Assembly: GCF_051201665.1 (NCBI RefSeq)
Contig: NZ_CP179210.1
Coordinates: 2,728,001-2,792,000 of the forward strand
Direction: 5' to 3'
DNA length: 64,000 nucleotides
Origin: Psychrobium sp051201665
Lineage (GTDB): Bacteria; Pseudomonadota; Gammaproteobacteria; Enterobacterales; Psychrobiaceae
In this document: positions 8,565-17,994 of the stretch, piece by piece
Layout of the letters: every line of letters begins with the position of its first letter
Position numbering within the stretch: position 1 is the stretch's first letter
The notes under the pieces: generated by a model
The model's input: the letters and a program-made list of their open reading frames with translations, nothing else
Database searches by the model: none
What the model was told of the DNA's origin: nothing
Position numbers and translations under genes: made by a program

Positions 8565-10682
8565 ATGATCAAGTTTAATATCAAAACGCGTATTGTTGTA
8601 TTTGTCATGTTATTCGAGCTTGTTGCGTATGGCGCAATTCAGCTATTTAATCACGTCATTTATAAAAATGAATTGATGACGTTGAAAATCAAAGAAATTG
8701 AACAACTTTTTCATGTTGGCAACGAAAAAATCAATGCCATGAGTTCTCTGCTCGAGCGCAATGCGATCCACCTTGCTGAAATCGGCGAATACCTTTATCA
8801 ACTAAAGCAACAGAACAAGCTCTCTAGCGCAGAACTCAGTAATCAATTCAAACAAACATTACTAACAAATTTCAGAGCACTGCCAGAAGCAGTTGGTGGT
8901 GGTATTTGGTATGAACCTTATGTCTACGATAAAAATGAACAGTTCTTTGGTCCTTATGCTTATCAAACAGACAAAGGCGTCGAATTTACCTGGAGTTTAA
9001 GTCATCTTGAATATAATTATCACAGCATGGATTGGTATCAAATAGCCGTAAAAGATAATTGGGGAGCCGATCAGAATGTCTACAAACCTGTAATTTGGAC
9101 GGCACCTTACGTTGATGATGCGGCGACATTTTCATTAATGATGACTGTAGATGCCATTATGTATGACAAACTACGCAAGCCTATTGGAGTATCGACTGTA
9201 GATTGGTCACTTAAACACATCACTTCATTTATTCAGTCCCTCCATGTTACTGAAAACTCCCAAGCCTTTTTGATTCACGAACAATCACAGCAAATACTTA
9301 GTTTCCCTCAATTGCTACCTAACGCAGATGATTGGCCAGTACTTAGCTGGTTTAACCAATTATTTACTGTTCTTCCGGCGGATTCATTGTCCCAAATACC
9401 CAATATAAAACTCAACGACAATGACTACCATCTTGTGTATACACGTACTCAATCAGGTTTCATTTTTGGCTCGTTGATTCCTGTAACAGATTTAGAAGAT
9501 GATATTAACCAAATAACTTTGCTCACATTACTCGCTGGTAGTCTTATCGGCCTGATATTTTTAACGATATTGTTGTTATTTTTGAAGATCTTATTCTCTC
9601 CCTTTGATCGCGTCTTAGCACAAATTAAAGCCTCAATTACGCATGAATCTAGCAATGACGATTGCGTCACAGTACATTCAATTGACTACCCTAAACGGAA
9701 TGAGTTTACGCCTATCATTCATGCACTTAATGAAGTTTATGGCCAAGTAAATAGTTATATATCCGATATCTCGATGCACAACGGTCGTTTAAAAGTATCC
9801 AAACTCGAAATAAAGCACCTTAACGAACAGCTCGAATATAAAGTGATAGAACGGACTGAACAATTGCGCCTAAAAACTGAAGAAGCTCAAGCGTCTCTGG
9901 CTCACCTGAAGAACACGCAACAACAACTCATTGAACAAGAAAAGCATGCTTCGTTAGGCAGATTGGTTGCGGGGGTATCTCATGAAATCAATACGCCACT
10001 TGGCGTAAGTATTACTGCTTGTTCTTGTATTTTTGATGAAATCACGCTCTTACAAGACAAAATCACCAATCAGGCATTAACTAAATCAGATTTTGAAGAG
10101 TGCCTTGACCGAATCAGTCAAAGCGCACAAGTGATGCAAACAAATTTAAAACGCACCGGTGAGCTTATTGCGAGCTTTAAACAAATAGCTGTTAACGAAG
10201 CGGCCGAAGACTGTCACCATTTTGAATTAACCCAATATCTGCATGAACTAGTGCTTACTTTAACGCCGAAAGTAAAAGCGAATAAACATCATATTAAACT
10301 ATTGAATTCAGCAGCTCCCATTCAGCTCTATTCTGATCCTGCTGCTATTTCTTTAGTTATTCTAAACATTGTAGATAACGCCTTAACTCACGCTTTTAGA
10401 CAACCTCACGGTCATGTTTTTATTGACGTAACAGCCGATAGCGATCATGTTCAAATTACTGTAAAAGACAATGGTGATGGCATGGTAGAAGATGTCACAA
10501 ACCTCATTTTCGATCCGTTTTTCACTACAACACGAAGCGACGGCAATAGTGGCCTTGGTATGCATATTGTTTATAACATTGTAACCCAACAACTCCACGG
10601 CAATATTGAATGCAAAAGCAAACTTGGCCAAGGGACAGAGTTTATTATTACGTTGCCGCATAATGCGACTAAAAGTACCTAA
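8565..10682 (+). CDS. Cache-domain sensor histidine kinase
   Basis: Start 8565 follows AGGGTGG and gives a clean membrane helix at residues 5-27; the longer frame from 8454 begins inside the R3 repeat. Order: TM1, a periplasmic double-Cache-like sensor of about 300 residues, TM2 (about 325-350), a HAMP-like linker, a coiled coil, HisKA with VSHEINTPLG (phospho-acceptor His about 473), and HATPase with the N box, DNGDGM and SGLGMHIVYN. It should autophosphorylate in response to a small extracellular ligand. No response regulator is adjacent. Its kinase core closely resembles that of the frameshifted kinase at 42256-44077, whose partner is an HD-GYP regulator. Confidence 0.9.
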   Translation: MIKFNIKTRIVVFVMLFELVAYGAIQLFNHVIYKNELMTLKIKEIEQLFHVGNEKINAMSSLLERNAIHLAEIGEYLYQLKQQNKLSSAELSNQFKQTLLTNFRALPEAVGGGIWYEPYVYDKNEQFFGPYAYQTDKGVEFTWSLSHLEYNYHSMDWYQIAVKDNWGADQNVYKPVIWTAPYVDDAATFSLMMTVDAIMYDKLRKPIGVSTVDWSLKHITSFIQSLHVTENSQAFLIHEQSQQILSFPQLLPNADDWPVLSWFNQLFTVLPADSLSQIPNIKLNDNDYHLVYTRTQSGFIFGSLIPVTDLEDDINQITLLTLLAGSLIGLIFLTILLLFLKILFSPFDRVLAQIKASITHESSNDDCVTVHSIDYPKRNEFTPIIHALNEVYGQVNSYISDISMHNGRLKVSKLEIKHLNEQLEYKVIERTEQLRLKTEEAQASLAHLKNTQQQLIEQEKHASLGRLVAGVSHEINTPLGVSITACSCIFDEITLLQDKITNQALTKSDFEECLDRISQSAQVMQTNLKRTGELIASFKQIAVNEAAEDCHHFELTQYLHELVLTLTPKVKANKHHIKLLNSAAPIQLYSDPAAISLVILNIVDNALTHAFRQPHGHVFIDVTADSDHVQITVKDNGDGMVEDVTNLIFDPFFTTTRSDGNSGLGMHIVYNIVTQQLHGNIECKSKLGQGTEFIITLPHNATKST

Positions 10683-10920
10683 TAAGCAGTTAACTCACCA
10701 ATACCATTTAGCTTATTATTATACTTTAAAAACAGCTGTGTAATATTAGGTTTATGTTCGGTCATTACGAGATAAAGTTCACTTGAATAGCGTAAGTAGT
10801 TGTAATTATTATATAGTTAAATTATCGTGAGCTTTTAATACGAAAATAACGTGAATATCTATTGTATTATTTTCCCTATATTAAACTATTAAAGTTTGGC
10901 GCTGTTCCAAAATACTGTTG

Positions 10921-11537
10921 TCACCCGTAAGCCGCGACTAATATTTGCTGTTTATCTAGCTTGGCGTTACTTTCCCTGAACCACGCAAGATAATTAGATA
11001 AATACTTCGTTGCCACACCTTTCATTTTTCCGTTAATCCAGCCTTTAAAGTTAGCTATCGCGCCATTCACCGTTTGGATATGGTACACCTCATCTATTAC
11101 TCTGATTTCACCGTTGATTAACCGCTTATGGTCACAATGTTTTTGTTTGGCAATTACCACATAGGACCACCAACCATCGCTGCATAATACCGAGTGTTCA
11201 GTGATATTTTCAGCTAAATTCGCTGCTATTTCTGCCGTTGTATCAGCGGCTAACATACGGTTAATCATATGGTTGCAGCGATCTATCGATAAAAGAACGG
11301 CAACTTGACCATCCTTGGTTCGTTTATCGATGTCGCCCCCTGGTTTTCTGGGCTGACGTTGCTCCGCTAAAGTGTTCGAACCTTTTTCTGAGTAAGCTAG
11401 AAAAAACTCATCAACTTCAATAATTCCCGATAGTTTATCGTCATTTTTACCCGCTTGAGCAACCAGAAAACGATGTCGCCATAAGAAAGCCGTTTTAAGG
11501 TTAATACCACAAACCTCGGCAGCTTCTCTTAGGGGTA
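10921..11537 (-). pseudogene. IS1595-family transposase, 5'-truncated
   Basis: From LPLREAAEVCGINLKTAFLW onward this is an ISXO2/IS1595-type DDE domain (VDEFFLAYSEKG, SDGWWSY, NGAIANFKGWINGKMKG, then YLAWFRE). The N-terminal zinc-ribbon part is missing. The apparent start at 11640 and first 34 or so residues are antisense of another IS1595 fragment and of an R1 end, so they are not part of the protein. Confidence 0.8.
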
Positions 11538-11563
11538 ATACCAATTGCATTAAATATTTGCCC
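11538..11563. repeat. R1 repeat, terminal 26 bp only
   Basis: ATACCAATTGCATTAAATAT and then TTGCCC match the R1 end seen at 7168. The rest of R1 is absent, and from TATTTGCCC onward the sequence is IS1595. The nine bases TATTTGCCC (11555-11563) are common to R1 and to the intact IS1595 copy, pointing to a microhomology junction. Confidence 0.8.
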
Positions 11564-12355
11564 GCGTTGCGGCAATGCTCATAACTATAAAATTGCCAGT
11601 CGCCACTTATACGAATGCACGCAATGTAAAAAGCAAACATCAGTCACGGCAGGGACACTTTTTCATGGGAGTAAAATCACCTTAATCCAGTGGTTTTGGG
11701 CTATCTATTTTCTTGGCTCTGATAAGGGAAGTATATCCGCACTAAGACTAAGCAAATTAATAGAAGTCAATTGGCGAACAGCGAGACTCATTTTAAAAAA
11801 ACTTAGAAGTGCTATGGGTCACAGAGATAGTTTATATCAATTGAGTGGAACAATAGAGCTAGATGATGCACTTGTTGGAGGTAGACAAAAAGGGAAACGA
11901 GGTCGTGGTGCAGCAGGAAAAAAGAATGTATTAATCGCCTGTGAAAGTAAAGAGAAAAAGGCAGGATTTATTGCCATGGAAGTAGTTGATAGTATTTGCC
12001 ATTTTAGCGTTGATAAGTTTGTTAAGAAGTACTTAAAACCAGGTCAGAAAGTTCGTTCTGATGCATTGGCTGCTCTGAATATAATTGACCAAGCACAGGA
12101 CCATGAAGCGAGGGTAACACCAAGCCATTTGGTTGATGAATGGCTACCATGGGTACATATCGCCATTGGCAATTTAAAAACATTTTTGTTGGGTACATTT
12201 CATGGTGTATCGGGAAAATACCTACAAGAATATCTAGATGAGTTCTGTTATCGGTTCAACCGTCGCTTTATTGAAAAACAAATCCCTAACCGACTGTTAA
12301 ATTTGGCGATAGTTCATGTACCTGTAAATCGTCCTGAGCCAAGTGCATAGGCATG
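11555..12355 (+). pseudogene. IS1595-family transposase gene and IS right end, 5'-truncated
   Basis: It matches the intact IS at 27760-28733 from the zinc-ribbon CPRCGNAHNYK onward. The frame is open through the DDE domain (TIELDDALVGGRQKGKRG), but about 35 N-terminal residues and the left IS end are missing. One base is lost near the stop, so the last residues read PVNRPEPSA instead of PVKSS. The right inverted repeat GCATAGGCATG ends at 12355. An internal ATG at 11814 is not the true start. Confidence 0.85.
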
Positions 12356-12446
12356 AAAAAATAAAGGAATAACATATAAGCCGTGTATCAATTAATTAAA
12401 TTGTCCAACTAATTCAACTTCCATTTTTATTATCACTAAAATGAAT

Positions 12447-12476
12447 TCGGAGGTTCAAATCCTCTCGTTCCGACCA
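12447..12476 (+). other. tRNA-Pro 3'-end fragment, probable integration (att) scar
   Basis: TCGGAGGTTCAAATCCTCTC and then GTTCCGACCA form a complete T arm (GGAGG-TTCAAAT-CCTCT) followed by the 3' acceptor strand and CCA. The GTCGGAGGTTC...CCGACCA pattern is that of bacterial tRNA-Pro. No anticodon or D arm precedes it, so this is not a tRNA gene. Such 3'-end copies are typically left at one end of elements that integrate into tRNA genes. No integrase is visible nearby. Confidence 0.75.
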
Positions 12477-12720
12477 ATTTAATTTCTCATACCTATCGTC
12501 ACAATCTTATGGTTTAGCGGCTTTCAATAACAAATATCTACCTATTTTAAACACTTCGAATCATTAATACTTATGGTACTAACTAATTTGCACTTAGTGC
12601 CCTCACCTTCCTTTAAGTGACAACCAGTGCTCTCTGGTTAATTTCCATAATTACAGTGCGTCTATTCACACTAACACCATTTATCATTGATAATTTCAAT
12701 TCAAACTATTAGAATTATTA

Positions 12721-12778
12721 TTAATTGAACGTTCAATTAAAATAAATATGGTTTATTTTTACATTAATGAACGTTAAT
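12721..12778. promoter_or_regulatory. Probable BetI operator (palindrome plus half-conserved second site)
   Basis: 12721-12740 is a perfect 20-bp palindrome centred on TTGAACGTTCAA. A second, imperfect copy (TGAACGTTAA) lies at 12768-12777, 28 bp before Shine-Dalgarno GGAGAG. TetR-type repressors bind such palindromes and betI is usually autoregulated, so choline-responsive repression of the bet operon from here is the natural reading. The assignment rests on symmetry and position. Confidence 0.7.
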
Positions 12779-12814
12779 CACTGTCGTTAGTTACCAAATA
12801 TCGGAGAGCTCATT

Positions 12815-13405
12815 GTGCCTAAAGTAGGAATGAAAGAATTGCGAGAACAGCAATTAATAGATGCCACTTTAGAATCAGTTGCTCAATACGGTTTACACAA
12901 CACCACCATAGTTACTATCAGCCGATTGGCGGGATTGTCCTCAGGCATCATTAGTCATTATTTTGGTGGCAAGCAAGGCTTGGTTGACGCGACAGTGAAG
13001 CATTTGTTATCTCAATTGAAAGTCGCGTTGTTAGAGCACACCCAAGACAGGGTGCTAACGCATGAGCAACGATTAATAGCGATTATTGAAGCCAATTTTA
13101 GTCAAACGCAGCGTTCAGTTGCGGCAACGAAAACCTGGCTTAGTTTTTGGGCGCAATCAATGCACGAACTAGGACTGGCGCGATTACAACATATCAACAA
13201 CAGGCGCTTGTACAGCAACCTTCTTCATTCTTATCGGCACATACTAGACAGCGAATCGGCAGTTATCGCAGCAAAACAAACAGCAGCGATGATTGATGGC
13301 TGCTGGCTTAGAAGCGCATTAAGCCCTCGCCCTGAAGAAGAGTTTTCACAAGCACTGGCGCTATGTAAAAAATTTATCAAAGACTTGCTAGCGTACAGCG
13401 CATAA
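12815..13405 (+). CDS. betI: HTH-type transcriptional repressor BetI
   Basis: 196 aa, TetR family. The start is GTG, set by GGAGAG eight bases upstream and by the conserved opening MPKVGM of BetI. The helix-turn-helix is at about residues 31-57 (TISRLAGLSSGIISHYFGGK). BetI represses choline-to-betaine genes and releases DNA when choline is present. The gene heads betI-betB-betA with a 19-bp gap to betB. The palindromes upstream are its probable autoregulatory sites. Confidence 0.93.
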   Translation: MPKVGMKELREQQLIDATLESVAQYGLHNTTIVTISRLAGLSSGIISHYFGGKQGLVDATVKHLLSQLKVALLEHTQDRVLTHEQRLIAIIEANFSQTQRSVAATKTWLSFWAQSMHELGLARLQHINNRRLYSNLLHSYRHILDSESAVIAAKQTAAMIDGCWLRSALSPRPEEEFSQALALCKKFIKDLLAYSA

Positions 13406-13423
13406 GCAATACGGAGAACACCT

Positions 13424-14887
13424 TTGTCATTACCAACTCATAAAAATTACGTTAACGGTCAATATCTTGCTAATAAAACTGGCGAAACCTTTGACGTTAT
13501 TAACCCTGCGACTGGCCAAGTGATTTATCACATGGAAGTCGCTGATGATTTTATTAAACAACAAGCAATCGACAGTGCTAAGCAGGGTTTTGCGATTTGG
13601 TCGGCAATGGACGCTACTCAGCGTAGTCGTTTGTTACTAAAGGCTGTAGCCCTACTTCGTGAGCAAAACGATGCGTTGGCAAAAATTGAAGTGCTTGATA
13701 CCGGCAAGCCATGGCAAGAAGCAAGCGTGGTTGATGTTGAATCTGGCGCTGACGCGATTGAGTTTTTTGCATCACTTGCACCATCAATTGAAGGCAACCA
13801 ACAAAGCGTTGGCGATGACTTTTATTATTCTCGCCGTGAAGCGCTAGGCGTTTGTGCTGGTATTGGCGCGTGGAATTACCCACTGCAAATTGCCTGTTGG
13901 AAATCAGCGCCTGCGCTTGCTTGCGGTAACTCTATGATCTTTAAACCATCAGAAGAAACACCTCTTGGCGCGTTAAAGCTTGCTGAAGTATTTACCCAAG
14001 CAGGTATTCCAAATGGTGTATTTAACGTGGTGCAAGGTGCTGGCGATGTTGGCGCATGGCTATCACATCACAGCGATATCGAAAAAGTATCCTTCACTGG
14101 TGAAGTAGGTACTGGTAAAAAAGTGATGGCGGGAGCTGCTACCACACTAAAAGATGTCACGATGGAGCTTGGCGGCAAGTCACCATTAATCGTGTTTGAA
14201 GATGCGGATATCGACAATGCAATTTCTGGCGCGATGTTAGGTAATTTCTACACCCAAGGTGAGATTTGTACCAATGGTACCCGCGTATTTGTTCATCGCT
14301 CTGTAGTTAATACGTTTGTCGAGCGCCTATTAGAGCGTACCCGTAACAATATTGTTGTGGGCGATCCTATGCACCCTGATACTAACTTTGGCGCACTTAT
14401 CTCTAAGAAACATCATCAGCTAGTGCTTGATTACATTAAAAAAGGCATTGATGAAGGCGCTACCTTGCTAGAAGGCGGCACAGCGTTGTCACCATCAGAT
14501 AGCGCTGGCGGTTATTTTGTCGCGCCGACTATTTTTAGTGATGTTACCGATGAGATGACCATTTGCCGCGAAGAAATCTTTGGCCCAGTGATGTCCATTT
14601 TAACCTTTGATGATGAAGATGAAGTGATCCGCCGTGCTAACGATACTGAATTTGGTTTAGCCGCAGGTGTTTTCACGCAAGATATCACCCGCGCTCATCG
14701 CGTTATTCATCAAATGCAGGCAGGCATTTGCTGGATTAATAACTACGGCGCATCGCCAGCACAAATGCCGGTTGGTGGATATAAACAGTCGGGGATTGGC
14801 CGTGAAAATGGCGTCGAGACTTTGCGCCATTACACACAGATTAAATCGATTTATGTTGGTATGACGCCGCTTGAAAGTCCGTTTTAA
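13424..14887 (+). CDS. betB: Betaine aldehyde dehydrogenase
   Basis: 487 aa, aldehyde dehydrogenase superfamily. It starts at TTG after GGAGAACACC, giving MSLPTHKNYVNGQY. MELGGKSP carries the general-base Glu (about residue 248) and GEICTNGTR carries the nucleophilic Cys (about 282). It oxidises betaine aldehyde to glycine betaine with NAD(P)+, the second step of osmoprotectant synthesis. Its position between betI and betA confirms the role over other aldehyde dehydrogenases. Confidence 0.93.
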   Translation: MSLPTHKNYVNGQYLANKTGETFDVINPATGQVIYHMEVADDFIKQQAIDSAKQGFAIWSAMDATQRSRLLLKAVALLREQNDALAKIEVLDTGKPWQEASVVDVESGADAIEFFASLAPSIEGNQQSVGDDFYYSRREALGVCAGIGAWNYPLQIACWKSAPALACGNSMIFKPSEETPLGALKLAEVFTQAGIPNGVFNVVQGAGDVGAWLSHHSDIEKVSFTGEVGTGKKVMAGAATTLKDVTMELGGKSPLIVFEDADIDNAISGAMLGNFYTQGEICTNGTRVFVHRSVVNTFVERLLERTRNNIVVGDPMHPDTNFGALISKKHHQLVLDYIKKGIDEGATLLEGGTALSPSDSAGGYFVAPTIFSDVTDEMTICREEIFGPVMSILTFDDEDEVIRRANDTEFGLAAGVFTQDITRAHRVIHQMQAGICWINNYGASPAQMPVGGYKQSGIGRENGVETLRHYTQIKSIYVGMTPLESPF

Positions 14888-14943
14888 GCACACAGCATTT
14901 GAATCACAAATAAAGTAACAAGTTAAAGCTATTGAGAATTGAT

Positions 14944-16623
14944 ATGAGTAACCCGAAGTTTGATTATATTATCGTTGGCGCAGGTTCTGCTGGTTGTGTA
15001 CTGGCGAATCGTTTGTCAGAAGATCCAAGTAACCGCGTCCTGCTGCTAGAAACCGGTGGTAGTGACAAGAGCATTTTCATACAAATGCCGACTGCTTTAT
15101 CAATTCCAATGAATACCAAGAAGTACGCGTGGCAGTTTGAAACCCAGCCAGAGCCGTTTTTAGACAACCGCCGCATGCATTGCCCTCGGGGAAAAGTATT
15201 AGGCGGCTCATCATCAATTAACGGCATGGTTTATGTTCGTGGTCATGCCAAAGATTTTGACGAGTGGCAAGAGCACGGTGCTAACGAATGGGATTACGCC
15301 CATTGTTTACCGTATTTTCAACGTGCAGAAACCTGGGCATTTGGTGGTGATGATTATCGCGGAAGCCAAGGACCATTGGGTGTTAACAACGGTAACGAAA
15401 TGAAAAATCCGTTGTACAAAGCCTTTGTTGATGCCGGTGTACAAGCGGGATATTTAGCGACTGACGATTATAACGGCGCGCAACAAGAAGGCTTTGGCGC
15501 CATGCACATGACCATCAAAGATGGCGTGCGAGCATCAACCGCTAATGCTTATTTACGTCCTGTAATGAGCCGCCCTAACCTCACCATTATTACTCACGCG
15601 CTAGTTCATCATGTATTACTCGAAGGCAAAACGGCGACGGGTGTAAAATATGAACGTAATGGCAAGGTTATCGACGTTCACTCCGCTAAAGAAGTGATTT
15701 TATCAGCTGGCTCAGTTGGCTCGCCGCATATTCTGCAATTGTCTGGCATTGGTGAAAAGCAAACGCTGGAAAACGCGAACATTGCTGTTAAACATGAATT
15801 ACCGGGCGTTGGTCAAAACTTACAAGACCATTTAGAGTTTTATTTTCAATTTAAATGTAAGCAGCCAATTTCATTAAATGGCAAGCTCGATCTGTGGAAC
15901 AAGTTCTTGATTGGAAGCCGCTGGTTCTTTACCAAAACTGGGTTAGGTGCCACTAACCATTTTGAGTCTTGTGGCTTTATTCGCTCAAACGAGAAGTCAC
16001 CATGGCCTGATTTACAGTATCACTTTTTACCAGCAGCGATGCGTTATGACGGTAAAGAAGCCTTTGCAGGCCATGGATTTCAGGTCCATATTGGTCATAA
16101 CAAACCAAAGAGTCGCGGCGCTGTTACTGTAGTTTCAAATGATCCCAAAGCGCACCCTCGCATACAATTTAACTACCTTGAAGACGAAGCCGACCGCGAA
16201 GGCTTTCGCGCCTGTGTTCGTTTAACCCGTGAGATTATCGGTCAACAAGCCTTTGATGAGTTTCGCGGTGAAGAAATTCAACCGGGAACCGATATTCAAA
16301 CCGATGAAGAGATTGATGCCTTTGTTCGCCAATTTGTTGAAAGCGCTTATCACCCTTCTTGCTCGTGTAAAATGGGCGAAGATGAGATGGCAGTGGTTGA
16401 TAGTGAAACTCGCGTACGCGGTTTACAAGGACTACGGGTTGTTGATTCGTCAATTTTCCCAACCATTCCAAATGGCAACCTCAACGCGCCAACCATTATG
16501 GTGGCAGAGCGTGCGAGCGATATGATTTTAAACCGTGAGTTATTAGCGCCATCTAGCGCACCTGTCGTAATGGCAAGTGCGGCTGGCCAGCGTGATAATT
16601 CACCAAAACGCGTGACCAATTAG
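14944..16623 (+). CDS. betA: Choline dehydrogenase
   Basis: 560 aa GMC-family flavoenzyme. ATG 14944 is preferred over an upstream TTG (14932) because it places the FAD-binding strand IIVGAGSAGCVLANRL right after the start. Both GMC signatures are present: GKVLGGSSSINGMVYVRGHA (about residues 83-102) and GSVGSPHILQLSGIG (about 260). The C-terminal HPSCSCKMG holds the catalytic His region. It oxidises choline to betaine aldehyde at the inner membrane, feeding the respiratory chain. Together with BetB it makes glycine betaine. Confidence 0.93.
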   Translation: MSNPKFDYIIVGAGSAGCVLANRLSEDPSNRVLLLETGGSDKSIFIQMPTALSIPMNTKKYAWQFETQPEPFLDNRRMHCPRGKVLGGSSSINGMVYVRGHAKDFDEWQEHGANEWDYAHCLPYFQRAETWAFGGDDYRGSQGPLGVNNGNEMKNPLYKAFVDAGVQAGYLATDDYNGAQQEGFGAMHMTIKDGVRASTANAYLRPVMSRPNLTIITHALVHHVLLEGKTATGVKYERNGKVIDVHSAKEVILSAGSVGSPHILQLSGIGEKQTLENANIAVKHELPGVGQNLQDHLEFYFQFKCKQPISLNGKLDLWNKFLIGSRWFFTKTGLGATNHFESCGFIRSNEKSPWPDLQYHFLPAAMRYDGKEAFAGHGFQVHIGHNKPKSRGAVTVVSNDPKAHPRIQFNYLEDEADREGFRACVRLTREIIGQQAFDEFRGEEIQPGTDIQTDEEIDAFVRQFVESAYHPSCSCKMGEDEMAVVDSETRVRGLQGLRVVDSSIFPTIPNGNLNAPTIMVAERASDMILNRELLAPSSAPVVMASAAGQRDNSPKRVTN

Positions 16624-16656
16624 GTCACATTTTTGAGTGCGTATTCAGGCGTTAAC

Positions 16657-16689
16657 TATCCTAGTCACCGGTATGGAGTAATTAGGATA
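16657..16689. repeat. Inverted repeat between betA and the transporter
   Basis: TATCCTA (16657-16663) pairs exactly with TAGGATA (16683-16689) across a 19-nt loop. There is no T run, so a terminator is doubtful. It may be a processing or regulatory stem, or chance. Confidence 0.3.
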
Positions 16690-16766
16690 ATTAAACCCTG
16701 AAACGCGACTCAGTTAACTTAGGAGAAAAATGTGTTAATTCACAATAATAAAAACAGGAGTCACTC

Positions 16767-17984
16767 ATGACCACTTGGTTATCTGCGGGATTGATTTTTA
16801 CCTTCCTTGCTATTGCTTTCGTCGTTGTACGTTGGGGTAATATGCGCTGTGTTGGTGTTACCCCCGTAAGAACGTTTACCTTTATCGCTATTTTATTCAC
16901 CTCTGGCTTAGATGTGGGACTTATTATGTTCCCGCTAACAGAGTTTGCTGGCTATGCCGATGTGGCCACTAGTCCTGAATATGCGTTTACCAATCCACTC
17001 GCTATTGAGTTTGGTTTTTGGGCCTTTTTGATCTGGGGCTTCTACTTCTTAACGTGTTTCTATTTCTGTGTCATCGAACCGCGCGTGAAGTTTTTTGAAA
17101 TTCCAGTGATTAAAATCATCAACAATATCGTTATCATCGGTACCTGTGCATTCACCGCTTACTTATTATTAAGCAATTTACCATGGTATGTACCATCACT
17201 TGGCGATGGCGAATCAATCATCAGCACCTTCTATTTGATTGTTTTTGTAGTGATTGCTGCTGCGGTTTATTCAAGTACTAGCATTCGTTATGTTCGAATT
17301 TTAAGTTTGGCCACAACCTACTTATTCCTAGGACTTATTGTTCTCATGTGGGCTGGCGCATTTTTGTCAGACAAAGGCGATATCAGCGCATTTGTTAGCA
17401 CTGTTGCGTTGATTGGCGGTTACTTCGGTAACATTCACGAATTTGTGTTACCAATGAATGACTATCATGAATTCTACCTATTTTGGTGGTTTGCTTGGAG
17501 TATCATGATTGGTCAGTTTACAGCACGTTTTGTTGGCGGTTTACGTACTTATCAAGTACTCGGCGCTATGTTAATTTTCCCATCTATTCCAATCGCAATT
17601 TGGTTCGCTGTGCTTTATTACTACAGCTCAAACGGCATTGAAACAGCAGGGTTCTATAACATTACCATGGCTATTGTAGGCATCACCTTTGTTATCAATT
17701 CACTTGATTCATTGATCCGCTTATACACTGACAATCTTGATTTAACGGTAACTAAATTAGGCAAGGTAAAATACTTCTTTGGTAACTTAATTGCGCTGAG
17801 CTTATTAACCTTATTGTTTAAACTCGACTTCCTACAAATTCAGTGGGTAGGCGCCGTTGTAATCGGGTTATTCTTTATATGTTTTGGCTACATTCTTTTC
17901 AAGAAATTCAATGCAGTAAAAGAAATCAAAGCATCGCCAGAAGAAAATAAAATCGACTTTAAAAAGATCGAATTAATTAACTAA
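16767..17984 (+). CDS. BCCT-like choline/betaine transporter, shorter than usual
   Basis: 405 aa with about ten membrane helices. FWWFAWSIMIGQFTARFVGG aligns with the BCCT signature region (WWxxW, then FxAR). LFTSGLDVGLIMFPLTE near residue 35-55 resembles the LFSAGMGxGLxFWGxxEP segment. Typical BCCT proteins are 500-700 aa, and this one begins late and appears to lack the first helix or two. It directly follows betA, has RBS ACAGGAG, and ends at a hairpin terminator, so choline import is the likely job. A divergent BCCT subfamily is as possible as an N-terminal loss. Confidence 0.75.
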   Translation: MTTWLSAGLIFTFLAIAFVVVRWGNMRCVGVTPVRTFTFIAILFTSGLDVGLIMFPLTEFAGYADVATSPEYAFTNPLAIEFGFWAFLIWGFYFLTCFYFCVIEPRVKFFEIPVIKIINNIVIIGTCAFTAYLLLSNLPWYVPSLGDGESIISTFYLIVFVVIAAAVYSSTSIRYVRILSLATTYLFLGLIVLMWAGAFLSDKGDISAFVSTVALIGGYFGNIHEFVLPMNDYHEFYLFWWFAWSIMIGQFTARFVGGLRTYQVLGAMLIFPSIPIAIWFAVLYYYSSNGIETAGFYNITMAIVGITFVINSLDSLIRLYTDNLDLTVTKLGKVKYFFGNLIALSLLTLLFKLDFLQIQWVGAVVIGLFFICFGYILFKKFNAVKEIKASPEENKIDFKKIELIN

Positions 17985-17994
17985 CTACAATTTT

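Larger units (their letters stand above)
12356..12814. other. Intergenic region between IS1595 fragment and betI
   Basis: About 460 bp without an ORF. It holds the tRNA-Pro scar (12447-12476) and the palindromic operator region (12721-12778). The remaining sequence shows nothing I can name. Confidence 0.6.

Noticed and set aside
11541..11640. N-terminal 34 residues of the 239-aa minus-strand IS1595 frame
   Set aside because: They are antisense of another IS1595 fragment and of an R1 end; the conserved protein begins at LPLREAA.
12447..12476. A functional tRNA-Pro gene
   Set aside because: Only the T arm and 3' acceptor strand are present; no D arm or anticodon arm precedes them.
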